64,000 nt of DNA from Flavivirga aquatica (GTDB lineage Bacteria > Bacteroidota > Bacteroidia > Flavobacteriales > Flavobacteriaceae): contig NZ_MDJD01000034.1 of assembly GCF_001747085.1 (NCBI RefSeq), forward strand, positions 124,001 to 188,000. Direction: 5' to 3'. Below the pieces are notes generated by a model. The model did not search any database. It was not told the DNA's origin and saw nothing but the letters and a program-made list of their open reading frames with translations. Shown piece by piece: positions 18,364-27,615 of this stretch. Position numbers and translations under genes: made by a program. The stretch's first letter is position 1. Each line of letters opens with the position of its first letter.

Positions 18364-18952
18364 AACGCCCACGCCCAATAAATCCAGATTTTTGCCAAAA
18401 AAAGCAAAAACCCCCTGTCTTTATTGGGCTTCCAATCCCGCCGCATCACCCAAGCAAAGTAACATAATAGGAGTTATAATACTTCTTTTTTGGTAGCCCT
18501 ATCGGGCGCATTTTATATAAGCGTAATTATAACTACTATTATGTTAAATTGCCGCTTAAGCCATTGCGCTTTTTACCGCCGCTTCTGCCAGCGCACTAGG
18601 AATCCATATTTATTTACTTCGTAAGCCACCGCACCGCATTTGCACAAAAAACCTACGCAAAAAGACATCAAGCAAAAAAGCTTGCTTTACTTCTTTGCTT
18701 GTTTTTTTGTACAACTCGTTCCAGCGTTATCATCTGACGTTCCGTAGCCACTTGGGCTAACATTTTAAAAACCTAAAGATTGCTTTTGCGCTTAAAAAAA
18801 ATCCACCGCCTAAATCTTTAGTTTTTTAAAACGTTTTAAAGCTTAGCGGAAGCAGTTGGCAAATGCGGCAGAGTTCCGTTAAGTTTTAAAATGTTAGCCC
18901 TTGTGGCGATTGAACAAATGAAAAAAAGTACCTAGTGCGCTGGCAGAGGCGG
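18364..18952. repeat. Nested inverted-repeat region downstream of the recombinases
   Basis: No gene is visible here. Four inverted-repeat pairs are: GCCCAATAAA 18373-18382 / TTTATTGGGC 18420-18429; 18460-18480 / 18526-18546 (20 of 21 bases, TAACATAATAG type); 18579-18600 / 18931-18952 (21 of 22, CTGCCAGCGCACTAGG type); and nested inside the last, 18747-18770 / 18884-18907 (22 of 24, GGGCTAACATTTTAAAA type), which itself encloses CTAAAGATT / AATCTTTAG at 18773-18781 / 18813-18821. It is richer in GC than the neighbouring genes. It could be the recombination or replication site of the element, or a structured transcript. Confidence 0.7.
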
Positions 18953-19202
18953 GCTATTTTACATAGTTGTATTATGTTACAGAAAGTGAATGAATGTTGG
19001 CATAATGCACAATTATGTAAATATAGCTTTGGAAATATCCGCACTGTTATTCTGTAATCTTTTTTCTTCAAATGAAAGGAAATAATATGTACATTTGAGA
19101 CTAAATAAAGAAACGTTCTTTGATTTGCTTTTAGTTGTTTAGACTTGTTTTTACTTGTAATCTCGTGAGGCAAAAGTTGTATTTACCTCTGAAAAGTGTA
19201 CA
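18953..19202. other. Non-coding stretch before the displaced Rhs tips
   Basis: AT-rich sequence without a supportable gene. It contains another TATTATGTTA word (about 18969-18978) shared with the inverted repeats upstream. The boundary to Rhs-derived DNA lies near 19212, where identity to the main rhs gene (12335 onward) begins. Confidence 0.5.
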
Positions 19203-19493
19203 GATTTTATATTCCAAGGACAGTATTACGACCCCGAAACAAACCTTGCCTATAATAGGTTTAGGTATTACTCGCCCGATACTGGTGGGTATATTTCGCA
19301 GGATCCGATAAGGCTTAGTGGGGGTAATCCTAATTTTTATGCATATGTTAAAGATGTTAATCGTTGGATCGATCCATTTGGATTAACAGGAGAATTAGTT
19401 TACCAACTAATAGGGAAAAATGGTGTAAATTATTTTGGTATAACAAGTAGAGATGCTTTGACCCGTATGAATGAGCATATAGCTGATGGCAAA
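19203..19493 (+). pseudogene. Orphan Rhs tip 1 with truncated GIY-YIG-like toxin
   Basis: A displaced Rhs C-terminus without start codon. From 19212 it repeats the end of the rhs core (QGQYYDPETNLAYNRFRYY, then SPDTGGYISQDPIRL) and continues into a different toxin, LVYQLIGKNGVNYFGITSRDALTRMNEHIADG. That is the opening of a GIY-YIG-type nuclease domain (Y...G-I-T-S-R, then R..EH). The domain is cut off near 19490, where a second rhs core fragment begins in another frame. It is silent unless recombined onto the full-length rhs gene. Confidence 0.7.
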
Positions 19494-19980
19494 ATATTCT
19501 CCAGATACTGGTGGGTATATTTCGCAGGACCCGATTGGGCTATGGGGACAGAACCCAAATATGTATGCCTACGTCTCTGATAGCAATATTCAAGTAGATA
19601 TTTTTGGACTTAATGTAAGTACAGGAGCAGGGCGAACACACGTGAAATATTCAGGAATTAAAAACGGGAAACCTTATCACGGCTACGCAAGTGCACCTAG
19701 TGATTTAGGACTAGAAGCCGATGAAATTATTGATAGACGTTATGGTGGTGATTTCAGCGATTTTGATGTTACCCCTGAAGCTGACTTTAAAGGAGAAGGA
19801 GTAAAAGGTAAACAAACAGCAAGAGGATTAGAACAACGAGGATTTGAAAAAGATGGAGGATTGAAAGGAACCTCCAACAAACAAAATCCAGTAGGTCCAA
19901 ATAACAAAAACCGACAAAAGTATTTAGATGCAGCCGATGCCCATAACAAGAAAAAAGCGAAGGTAAAAGGTTGTCATTAA
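19486..19980 (+). CDS. Orphan Rhs tip 2 with nuclease-like toxin domain
   Basis: A 164-residue reading frame whose ATG arises at the junction with orphan tip 1. It encodes the core end KYSPDTGGYISQDPIGL, then NMYAYVSDSN and a new toxin tip. The tip contains GKPYHGYASAPSDL, IIDRRYG, and GKQTARGLEQRGFEKDGGLK followed by KQNPVGPNNKNRQKYLDAAD. The arrangement of a Y-G element, Arg and a central Glu suggests a GIY-YIG-like nuclease, but I am not certain. It is followed 11 bp later by an Imm26-like gene. As a displaced tip it probably becomes active only after recombination with a full rhs gene. Confidence 0.6.
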   Translation: MAKYSPDTGGYISQDPIGLWGQNPNMYAYVSDSNIQVDIFGLNVSTGAGRTHVKYSGIKNGKPYHGYASAPSDLGLEADEIIDRRYGGDFSDFDVTPEADFKGEGVKGKQTARGLEQRGFEKDGGLKGTSNKQNPVGPNNKNRQKYLDAADAHNKKKAKVKGCH

Positions 19981-19991
19981 CAATTAAAAAT

Positions 19992-20675
19992 ATGGCAAAA
20001 CGAGCAACACCTTGGAAAGAGGGAAAGGTAATAAGTATAGAAACACGTAAAGGAGTATTTGTAATAGCACAAATGCTTAAACGTCCTTATTTACGATTTT
20101 ACAATGCTTTTAGGGAAGATGAAAATTGGGGAAAAGTTGATGTAAGTATTTTTGATACACTTTTCACAAAGGGGATTACAACAAAAAGTTTTTTAAAGCA
20201 CAGTAATGTTTCTGTTGTAAAAGATGCCATACCCGATACTGATAGAGAAGATTCCAAAACTTGGATAAAAGGTTATTCAGGAAATCGTAAAGTTAAAGTT
20301 TGGGAAGGTACAGAAGATGAAGAGGAGTTTTATATTTTAGGTTCAGAAGTAGGTGGAAGCCTTGTAGATAGAGATATATATAAATCAGGAGGGTACGACC
20401 ATTCAAGTGGGCTTTTTGATAAAATCATTATTGAAGATATACCTCTAAATGCAGATGATATTATAGACAATCACGAAACTATGGGTTTAGGTGTATTCCC
20501 TTTAACAAATGAACGATTATATCAATGCTATAAAGCAGGAAAAAATGTTGACCCAACTAAAGATTTGAAATTTAATCGAGAAATCCCTAAAGATTATAAA
20601 ATAGCCATTGAGATTATGTCAGGTGGTGGTGGAAAGGAAAATAAAGAAAGAATTTTAGATACTTATTTTCGATAA
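19992..20675 (+). CDS. Imm26-like immunity protein for orphan tip 2
   Basis: A 227-residue soluble protein. Start chosen at 19992 (MAKRATPWKEGKVISI), just after the toxin stop, rather than an upstream Met overlapping it. The N-terminal segment WKEGKVISIETRKGVFVIAQML...PYLRFYNA resembles the Imm26 family beta-barrel (G-x-v-f-x-i-x-l-x-x-G-x-y-x-x-a-q-v-l). The C-terminal half is less clear. Its place directly after a toxin tip supports an immunity role. A border repeat follows its stop. Confidence 0.55.
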   Translation: MAKRATPWKEGKVISIETRKGVFVIAQMLKRPYLRFYNAFREDENWGKVDVSIFDTLFTKGITTKSFLKHSNVSVVKDAIPDTDREDSKTWIKGYSGNRKVKVWEGTEDEEEFYILGSEVGGSLVDRDIYKSGGYDHSSGLFDKIIIEDIPLNADDIIDNHETMGLGVFPLTNERLYQCYKAGKNVDPTKDLKFNREIPKDYKIAIEIMSGGGGKENKERILDTYFR

Positions 20676-20680
20676 CCCCC

Positions 20681-20733
20681 GCTGGTGCTAGTTTGTAACT
20701 AGTACCGACAAAGAGTAAATAAGAATCCATAAC
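20681..20733. repeat. Immunity-border repeat, copy B
   Basis: GTGCTAGTT-tgt-AACTAGTAC (20685-20705) is a 9-bp hairpin with one G-T pair, followed by CGACAAAGAGTAAATAAGAATCCATAAC. In copies A and C the block continues into a terminator; here it breaks off after AATCCATAAC and the next immunity gene starts at 20736, as if a cassette had been joined in the middle of the block. Confidence 0.75.
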
Positions 20734-20735
20734 GT

Positions 20736-21197
20736 ATGGCTACAACATTTAAAAAATTAAAAGAATTTCCATTAGGCTGGAGATTTACAGATGAAAGATA
20801 TAATCTTATCGAAGAAATTCATTTATTGGATTTCTCAATTTTTGATGAAAAAAAGTCTAAAAAAATATGGAAGACATTAACAAACTCTAACAAATACCAC
20901 ATAGCACAATTAGATACTTCTTTTTTGAAAGACTTAAAAAAAATAGGTAATTATTGTTTAGATAAAGATTATAGTGAAGGGATTGAAATACTCAATAAAA
21001 TTAACGTTTTAGACAAAGATGATAGAATTACTGTTTTTTGGGGAGGTAAAAATTCGATTGAAGTAAGTTGGAAAACATTTGTTTTATATTGGGATGATTT
21101 TTGTTACCCTAGTGATGATAATTTAATTGTTTGTAAGGAAAAGAACGTTTTTATAGTTTTTCAGGATGAATTTATAAGTTTATATAAATTGGACTGA
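20736..21197 (+). CDS. Probable orphan immunity protein (DUF2947-like)
   Basis: A 153-residue soluble protein. The opening FPLGWRFTDERYNLIEEIHLLDF and KKIWKTL recalls DUF2947 proteins as I remember them; the fit is loose. The later part, ITVFWGGKNSIEVSWKTFVLYWDDFCYP, is aromatic-rich like many immunity proteins. No toxin tip directly precedes it and it is bordered on both sides by the immunity-border repeat, so it is best read as an immunity gene left behind or acquired without its toxin. Confidence 0.5.
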   Translation: MATTFKKLKEFPLGWRFTDERYNLIEEIHLLDFSIFDEKKSKKIWKTLTNSNKYHIAQLDTSFLKDLKKIGNYCLDKDYSEGIEILNKINVLDKDDRITVFWGGKNSIEVSWKTFVLYWDDFCYPSDDNLIVCKEKNVFIVFQDEFISLYKLD

Positions 21198-21224
21198 AAC
21201 ATGGTAAGATATATAGGTTTTTAA

Positions 21225-21307
21225 CTCGTGCTAGTTTGTAACTAGTACCGACAAAGAGTAAAAAAATAAAAAAGAATCCATAACATTACTGTTGTGGATT
21301 TTTTTTG
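21225..21307. repeat. Immunity-border repeat, copy C (with terminator)
   Basis: The full block is present: the CTAGTTtgtAACTAG hairpin (21231-21245), CGACAAAGAGTAAAAA, then AATCCA (21275-21280) and TGGATT (21295-21300) arms with a T run. It ends the orphan immunity gene's transcript. Confidence 0.8.
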
Positions 21308-22699
21308 TTTAAAAAAAGAGAACTATAGATAATGAATACGTTATAAATAGTTTGTTTTATATATGAATGTTTGTGAATTTTGTAACCAAGTTTGCTTAGT
21401 GTTAATTTTTTTTAAATAAAGAAACTATAACATAAATTTTATAAGTCCAATAAAAGCTAAAAATTTTTTTGAATATCCGTTTTTACTCATAATCCAGTAA
21501 TTCCAGCTATTACTAGTCTATCGAATAGTTTTTCCTCAAAATATCTTCGATTGAGTTTGTAAACAAATTCGTTTAGGTAGAGTTGTAGGTATTTGCCTTT
21601 AATTTTGTGATAATTTCCAAGTAAGTTTCGTTTGGCATTGCTTATGGTAATATGTACCCATTTCAAGGTCTCTTTAGTAGTTTGTTTATCTGATTTTTCA
21701 CTAATATGTAGTTCTACAAAATCAGCAATATCAACATATGAAGTACTTTTATCAGTAAAAACAATGCTTTGTTCGTCTAAAGACTCTTTAACAGTATCAT
21801 TTACACCATCAGCCTTATGATCTGTCAGCACTTTGGCTTTAAAGTAGCGACATTGGCGATCCTTCTTGTTGGTTTTCGGGTCTTCTAAGGGAGTGGATTC
21901 TGCCATTATCATTACGTTTTGCTTTCCTACTGCACCACGACCTCTTTTTCCTTTTTGTTGCTCTATTTCAGAAGATTCGACCGTAAAATAACCTTCATCC
22001 ATTTCAATCATACCTTCTAAAGTATAGCGGGCATCTCTGTTACCCATTGCTGTGTGTCCTGCGTTGCTTCGGGAAACAATTTGGTAAAATAGATTATGAG
22101 CAACAAACTGTAATTGAGATGAGAGGCTCATTTTTTTTCAGGAACGAGCTTGATAAAGAAAATCAAGAAGGACTCACGCAAAGAAAAAGAAAATGAGAAT
22201 TGGTCTCTCGACTGGGATGTTAGGCATATCAGTCAAACCGCCTTATGGGGCTTGCTTTTCACGGGTTGGTCTTGAGCGATAAGGTAAAAGGCGCTACCAT
22301 TTTTGTATTATGAGTAGTATGCTATGGTGGGAGTAAAGAAGCTGAAAGAGAAGAGATTTAACCCTTGTAGAAGTGTCGTAAACAACTTTAGTATTGTCAA
22401 AATCGAGGGATGGGCGGTCTTGCGAGAGAGAACTTGACGGGAGTAACCTATGTATTGGTCAAGTGGCAATCGGCATAAAGAGGGCAGGAGGTTTACTAGA
22501 TGGCTCAATTACGGAACAGGAGAAGCTAAATAATAGTGCAAAAATTCCATAACCCCGAAGGGCAAGGAAGAAAGTAGCGATACTATTATTTAGTGGCGGA
22601 TTAGCCCGTAGTAGTGAAGAAATATTTGTAATGGATATGGAGCGAAGGGGCTGACTTAACAGTTTTAATTTGTATTACAACTAAGATTTTTTTTTTAGG

Positions 22700-23959
22700 A
22701 TGATTTTCAAGGAGAAACAAAAGTCGCAACCGATATCAAAGCGACAGGTAATGGAAGCCTTTAAAAAGGTACGCAGTAACAAAGGCGGATCAGGAGTTGA
22801 TGATTTATCAATTAGAGAAGTGCAATCACGCCCTATTAAATATTTGTATCCTGTATGGAATAGATTGGCAAGTGGTAGTTATTTTCCAAAACCTGTACGC
22901 GAGGTAGAGATACCCAAAACAGATGGTCGTATAAGGAAGCTAGGTATTCCAACGGTGCAAGACCGAACGGCTCAAATGGTAATTCGAGAGGAATTAGAAC
23001 AGATTGTGGATAAACAATTTAGTAAAAATTCCTTTGGTTATCGTCCAGGTAAATCATCGCATCATGCCATTAAACAATGCAGGAAAAACTGTATGGAGAT
23101 GGATTGGGCAATTGATTTGGACATCAAGAGTTTTTTTGATGATATAGACCACACATTGATGCTTCAGGCATTAGGTCATTTTACCAAGAAGAAGCACATT
23201 CACTTGTATGTAAAACGTTGGTTGGAAGCATCAGTCCAGAAGAAAGATGGCACAATACATCCACGAATCAAAGGCACCCCACAGGGAGGAGTAATCAGTC
23301 CATTACTGGCAAACATCTTCCTGCATATAGTTTTTGATAGTTGGATAGAAACGCACCATCCCGAAGTAAAGTTTGAGCGTTATGCAGATGATATTATTAT
23401 TCATTGCGATAATTTCAAACAAGCCCTGCGGACTTTGGAAGCGGTAAAAGCTCGATTATTCCAATGTAAATTGGAGATAAAATCGGGTAAAAGCAATATC
23501 GTTTATTGCAAACGCAACCAAAAGAAGCATCCCCCATTTAAGGTTCATTATGTAACATTCGATTTTCTAGGATTTACATTTAAGCCACGAATGGTAAAGG
23601 GTTACTTTGGTAATTTTCATTTGGGTTTTACACCATCTATTAGTCGTACGAGTCAGAAACGTATCAATCAAACCTTGTTTAAGATGAAACTCCATCGTAT
23701 GGTTCACTTACGCCTGTTAGATTTGGCAGGCATTATAGCAGATAAAGTACGGGGTTGGATTCATTATTACGGTAAAGTTAGAATGAGTGAATTACATTAT
23801 GTGTTCCGTTTCCTGAATAAGCGACTTGCAAAATGGGTACGCAACAAATATCGGAGATTTAGGCGTAAACATTGGTTTGCAGCTTACAAATGGTTACAGG
23901 AAACTGCTAAGCAGTACCCAAATATGTTTGTACATTGGCAATATGGATTTACACCTTGA
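22700..23959 (+). CDS. ltrA: Group II intron reverse transcriptase/maturase
   Basis: Intron-encoded protein of 419 residues. Reverse-transcriptase blocks are in order: RKLGIPTVQDR, NSFGYRPGKSSHHAIKQCR, DLDIKSFFDDIDH (first catalytic Asp), GTPQGGVISPLLANI, RYADDIIIH (YADD catalytic pair) and DFLGFTFKPR. A thumb/domain X follows (RGWIHYYGKV and basic tail RNKYRRFRRKHW). No HNH endonuclease domain is present, so mobility would depend on nicked or replication-fork targets. It splices and reverse-transcribes the intron RNA in which it lies. All motifs look intact. Confidence 0.95.
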   Translation: MIFKEKQKSQPISKRQVMEAFKKVRSNKGGSGVDDLSIREVQSRPIKYLYPVWNRLASGSYFPKPVREVEIPKTDGRIRKLGIPTVQDRTAQMVIREELEQIVDKQFSKNSFGYRPGKSSHHAIKQCRKNCMEMDWAIDLDIKSFFDDIDHTLMLQALGHFTKKKHIHLYVKRWLEASVQKKDGTIHPRIKGTPQGGVISPLLANIFLHIVFDSWIETHHPEVKFERYADDIIIHCDNFKQALRTLEAVKARLFQCKLEIKSGKSNIVYCKRNQKKHPPFKVHYVTFDFLGFTFKPRMVKGYFGNFHLGFTPSISRTSQKRINQTLFKMKLHRMVHLRLLDLAGIIADKVRGWIHYYGKVRMSELHYVFRFLNKRLAKWVRNKYRRFRRKHWFAAYKWLQETAKQYPNMFVHWQYGFTP

Positions 23960-23975
23960 CTTGACTTGTTAAGAA

Positions 23976-24009
23976 GAGCCGTATGATGGGAGACTATCAC
24001 GTACGGTTC
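23976..24009 (+). ncRNA. Group II intron domain V
   Basis: A 34-nt hairpin with arms GAGCCGTATG and GTACGGTTC, the standard length and sequence type of the catalytic domain V. It lies 17 nt after the reverse-transcriptase stop and 42 nt before the 3' splice site. Confidence 0.92.
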
Positions 24010-24454
24010 TGTGAGAGGTTTAGGGGTGAGATTCCCCTTTACCTACTCGACTTACGAAGTTTATGAACCATCGCCCAGACAGGTTCATACCTTTTTAAAC
24101 CAAGCTGTTTCTGGATTTCTTTAGAAGAAAATCCTTTCTTGGTAGTAGTCATCAAAAACATTGTCTTATACCATATCATAAAAGATAGATTAGAATTTTG
24201 CATAATAGTACCACTTCTCAAAGATGTACGGGCTCTACAAGATTTGCACTCATAGCTCCAAACAGCCTTTATCCAATAGTGATGAGTATGACCACAACGC
24301 TGGCATTTAACTCCTATCTTATCTCTTTCTTGCTTAAAATGAGTACGACAAGCTTCTTCACTATCAAAATGGGCGGTAAAACTAAAAATATTCATGACTT
24401 GTTTTTTTAACAAAATAAGCATTTTTAATCAATTATTAGTAATTACGGATATTC

Positions 24455-24836
24455 AATAAAATTTTTCAAATATTCCATTATGGTATAGGTTTTAGTCACT
24501 TATTTAGCAAACGCTTGCAATTTCTACAGTCCTTTTAAAAAAGAACGTCCCTTATAAGGGAATGTGTTGATATATAGTACATTATATTTATAACTAAAAA
24601 GCACAAAAAGATAGAACAGTAAACTTATATTTTCAATATTATTAGAGGCGAAGTGGTAATGTACATGGAATGGGAAATAAAACCATAAGTGTTTCATTTT
24701 TAGTGATTGTAATGTTTTCTGATAGATGAAACATGATGGCAAATAGTTCTAATTAATTTCAGTAGATAATTCATTATAAAAGTAAAGGCTGTTCTACCGA
24801 ACAGCCTTTACTTTTTATTGTAAAAATTTATATTAA
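24455..24836. other. Intergenic stretch with a bidirectional terminator at 24781-24812
   Basis: No gene is supportable here. Near its right end AGTAAAGGCTGTTC (24781-24794) and GAACAGCCTTTACT (24799-24812) form a perfect 14-bp stem with A and T runs on either side. It ends the minus-strand T9SS gene at 24837 and could also stop transcription from the left. Confidence 0.85.
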
Positions 24837-27615
24837 TTAGTTATTTGTAACTATTTGAATAGATTTAGTCCATCCGTTACCATTAACTATTAAAACATAC
24901 ATTGTGTTACTTAAGAAATTACTATGTGATGCCAAATCAACAATAATTTGATTACAACCTTTATTAATGTTTAATTCTTTTAAAGGTCCAGTTATGTTTC
25001 CTTGCATAGTATAGAATGCATATGTAATTTTTTGATTTTCATTTACAGATGCATCAATGATTAAATTACCAACATTTGAAACAGGGTTAGGCAATGCCGT
25101 TACATTATATTGCACTTCCGAACAAGGGTCTAGAGCTTCTTCAACATATACTGTAACAGAGTATTCTGCAGAACAATTTCCTTTAGTTATAGTTACATTG
25201 TAAGTTGTTGTTTCTGTAGGAGAAACAGTTCTTGAAGCATTAGTATCTCCATTATCGATCCATAAATATGAATCCCCATTAGAAGCAATAAGTTCTGTAG
25301 ATTCACCTACTTTAATAGTTGTATCAGATCCAGCAGTTGCATGCTCTAAAGAATCATCAACAAAAACTTCAATAACATGTGTCCCTTGGCAACCATCTAC
25401 AACAGAAGTAATTCTAATCCAAGCTTCTTCTGTAGGACTAACAGTAATAGACTGTGTCGTTTCTCCTGTAGACCATAAGTAGCTTTCGGCAGGTGCAGCC
25501 GTTAAGGTTACTTCTTCTCCTTTACAAATAGTTATGTTGCTAGGTCCTTCGTATATAGTAGGGAATTTAACTGTTACAGTAGCTTGATCTGTAGCAGTAC
25601 ATCCTTGATCGTTTGTAAGTGTTACAGAGTAAGTTGTTGTACTTTTAGGGTCAACCTCAATAGATTTTGTTGTTTCTCCTGTAGACCATAGAACAGTTCC
25701 TTCGCCAACAGCTGTTAAAGTAGCTGTAGATCCGAAACAAATTTCTTGATCTTCTACAATTACCTCTGGTTTGCTTACAAGAATCTCGATAACATGAGTT
25801 CCTTCACAACCATCAACAGTAGAGTTAATTCTAATCCAGGCATCTTCTGTAGGGCTAACAGTAATAGACTGTGAGTGTTACAGAGTAAGTTGTTGTACTT
25901 TTAGGGTCAACCTCAATAGATTTTGTTGTTTCTCCAGTAGACCATAGAACAGTTCCTTCGCCAACAGCTGTTAAAGTAGCTGTAGACCCGAAACAAATTT
26001 CTTGATCTTCTACGGTTACTGAAGTAGTGTTTACTGTTACTGCAACTTCATCTAATGCTTCACAATTTCCTTTAGTTGATGTAACAGTATATGTTGTTGT
26101 AGTTTCTGGACTTACGGTTATTGATGCAGTAGTTTCACCAGTAGACCATAAAATGTTTCCTTCACCAATAGCAGTTAGTGTTACACTTTCTCTTGCACAG
26201 ATTTCTTGATTTTCACCAGCATCAACAGAAATAGTGTTATTCTTAATAATATGAATACCTAAATCTACAAGGCATTGATGATTTCCCCATTTTATTTTCG
26301 CATCGTATTCTCCTGCAGCTAAATTATCAAATGTGTATGTTGTTGAATTATCCGTGACAACGACATAGTTCTGACCTCCATCAATAGAAAATCTAATTTT
26401 AGTTCTCGTAGGGTGATCGTTAAAATTAAAGGTTATTTTTCCTGTATCACTATTACAATCTATGTTTGTAACAACAACGTCTGCTTCTGGAAATTCTTTA
26501 GCATGTATATCTACAACATTAGAATATACTACTTTGTCTGTATATTTTAATTTCGCTGCTCTTCTATACCAAAATGCACCAAACTCTTTAAAATTTGGTA
26601 AGTATTTAATGCCATGAGCATCTTGAATATTTTTCCATTGTCCACCCATTTCTTTTTTAACTTGCCATTGGTAAACAATTTTGCCTCCGTTACTAGCATA
26701 AGCTTCCGTTCCGGTTAATTCTTCTGGTTGAAAAGGACCACAATTAATTTGTGTTTTAGATATTGTACCTGGTTTACAATTAACTACACAATCGTCTTTA
26801 GCGTGTATATCTACAACATTAGAGAAAACGTACTTATTCGTTCCTTTTCTTTTAGCAGTTCTTCTATACCATCTTGATCCTAAATTAGCAAAAGGAGGAA
26901 GAAAGTTAATTGAGTTAGCACCTTGAATACTTGTCCAATTACCATTCATATTCTTTTTAACCTGCCATTGGTAAACAATTTTGCTTCCGTTACTAGCATA
27001 AGCTTTTGTTCCAGTTAATTTTTTAGGCTGAAAAGACCCGCAGTGTTTTTGTGTTCCATATATTTTTCCTGGAGTTACAGTAACAGTCGTATTCAAAATT
27101 TTGATTGAGAATTTTTCTCTCCAAGAAATATTATAATTGCTACAAATTAAAGTATTGCCACTATTTTTGGTTTTTATGTATTTCCCATTATTACCTTTAA
27201 GAGCAATAAAATTGTTTCCAATACTAACAACTTTAAACTTTTCCCATAAACCTAGTTGAGTTCTATTACATTGAATAGGCTTAAGTCCATTTTCAGAAGA
27301 AACATATCTACCATTGTTTCCTTTAAGAGCAATAAGTCCATTACCAGCATTAACAACAGTAAATTTTTCCCATATGCCAATAGAATTTCTATTAGCGGTC
27401 ATTGCTTTAGTTCCGTTTTCTGATGATAAATATTTGCCATTCATAGCTTTAATAGCTACCGAAGAACCAATAGGTAATAGAGGGTTTGTTGTTACTGTTT
27501 CAATTTTAGCATTATTCGCTATAACTGAAGAGGTATAAAGTAAAAATGTAATAAAAAAAATACAAACACTACGTAATTGCGCATGTTTGTATTTTTCAAA
27601 AGTAGTTTTTGTCAT
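24837..27615 (-). pseudogene. Secreted fascin-domain/repeat surface protein with T9SS-type C-terminus, frameshifted
   Basis: Reads from 27615 to 24837 on the minus strand, about 920 codons. A signal peptide (to about residue 34) is followed by a fascin-like beta-trefoil with three repeats (IAIKGNNGxY, SSENG, LGLWEKFKVV), then two near-identical Ig-like repeats (KLTGTKAYASNGSKIVYQWQ / ELTGTEAYASNGGKIVYQWQ). Several PKD/Ig-like modules follow, ending WSTGETT..I.V.P..TTTY. At about 25866 two repeat types are joined two bases out of frame, giving a stop at 25855. The other frame stays open to 24837 and ends in a C-terminal domain containing ALPNPVSNVGNLII, typical of T9SS sorting. It is either a true frameshift from repeat recombination or an assembly error. 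Confidence 0.8.

Larger units (their letters stand above)
22052..24051 (+). mobile_element. Group II intron, 2000 nt, with internal reverse transcriptase
   Basis: The boundaries are exact because the empty site exists at 46520 in the second IS copy: CCATTGCT|intron|TTACGAAG. The intron begins GTGTG and ends CGAC, as group II introns do. Bases 22052-22690 form the GC-richer domain I-III region, the reverse transcriptase fills domain IV, and domains V (23976-24009) and VI (about 24012-24048, GGTTTAGGGG/CCCCTTTACC stem) close it. It is oriented antisense to the transposase. Confidence 0.92.
21487..24422 (-). pseudogene. ISXO2-like transposase split by group II intron
   Basis: Two exonic parts on the minus strand: 24422-24052 encodes the N-terminal ~124 residues with the zinc ribbon (CQRCGH...CKSC), and 22051-21487 the catalytic remainder (EMDEGYF, VLTDHKADG, HITISNAKRNLLG). 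Joining them at the intron edges recreates the protein of the copy at 45956-46891, with at least one substitution (Glu for Lys in the KRYxPVW segment). The intron lies on the opposite strand, so it cannot be spliced out of the transposase mRNA and the gene is disrupted. Confidence 0.9.
21471..24454 (-). mobile_element. IS1595-family (ISXO2-like) insertion sequence, copy 1, interrupted by a group II intron
   Basis: The ends are imperfect inverted repeats: GAATATCCG at 21471 and the matching CGGATATTC ending at 24454, with TACT/AGTA a few bases further in. Without the 2000-bp intron it measures 984 bp, exactly the length of the uninterrupted copy at 45940-46923, to which it is almost identical. 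AAAATTTT-type sequence flanks both ends. The transposase is broken, so this copy could only move with help from the other. Confidence 0.9.

Noticed and set aside
18460..18952. An integron attC site or gene cassette array
   Set aside because: The arms do not fit the RYYYAAC/GTTRRRY core and no integron integrase is present; the recombinases lack its diagnostic insertion as far as I can see.
18222..19173. Minus-strand frames over the end of recombinase 2 and the inverted repeats
   Set aside because: They lie in repeat DNA, contain no recognisable domain and have poor starts.
22052..22131. Met start at 22131 giving an N-terminal extension on the C-terminal half of the broken transposase
   Set aside because: Those codons lie inside the intron, as the empty site in the second IS copy shows.
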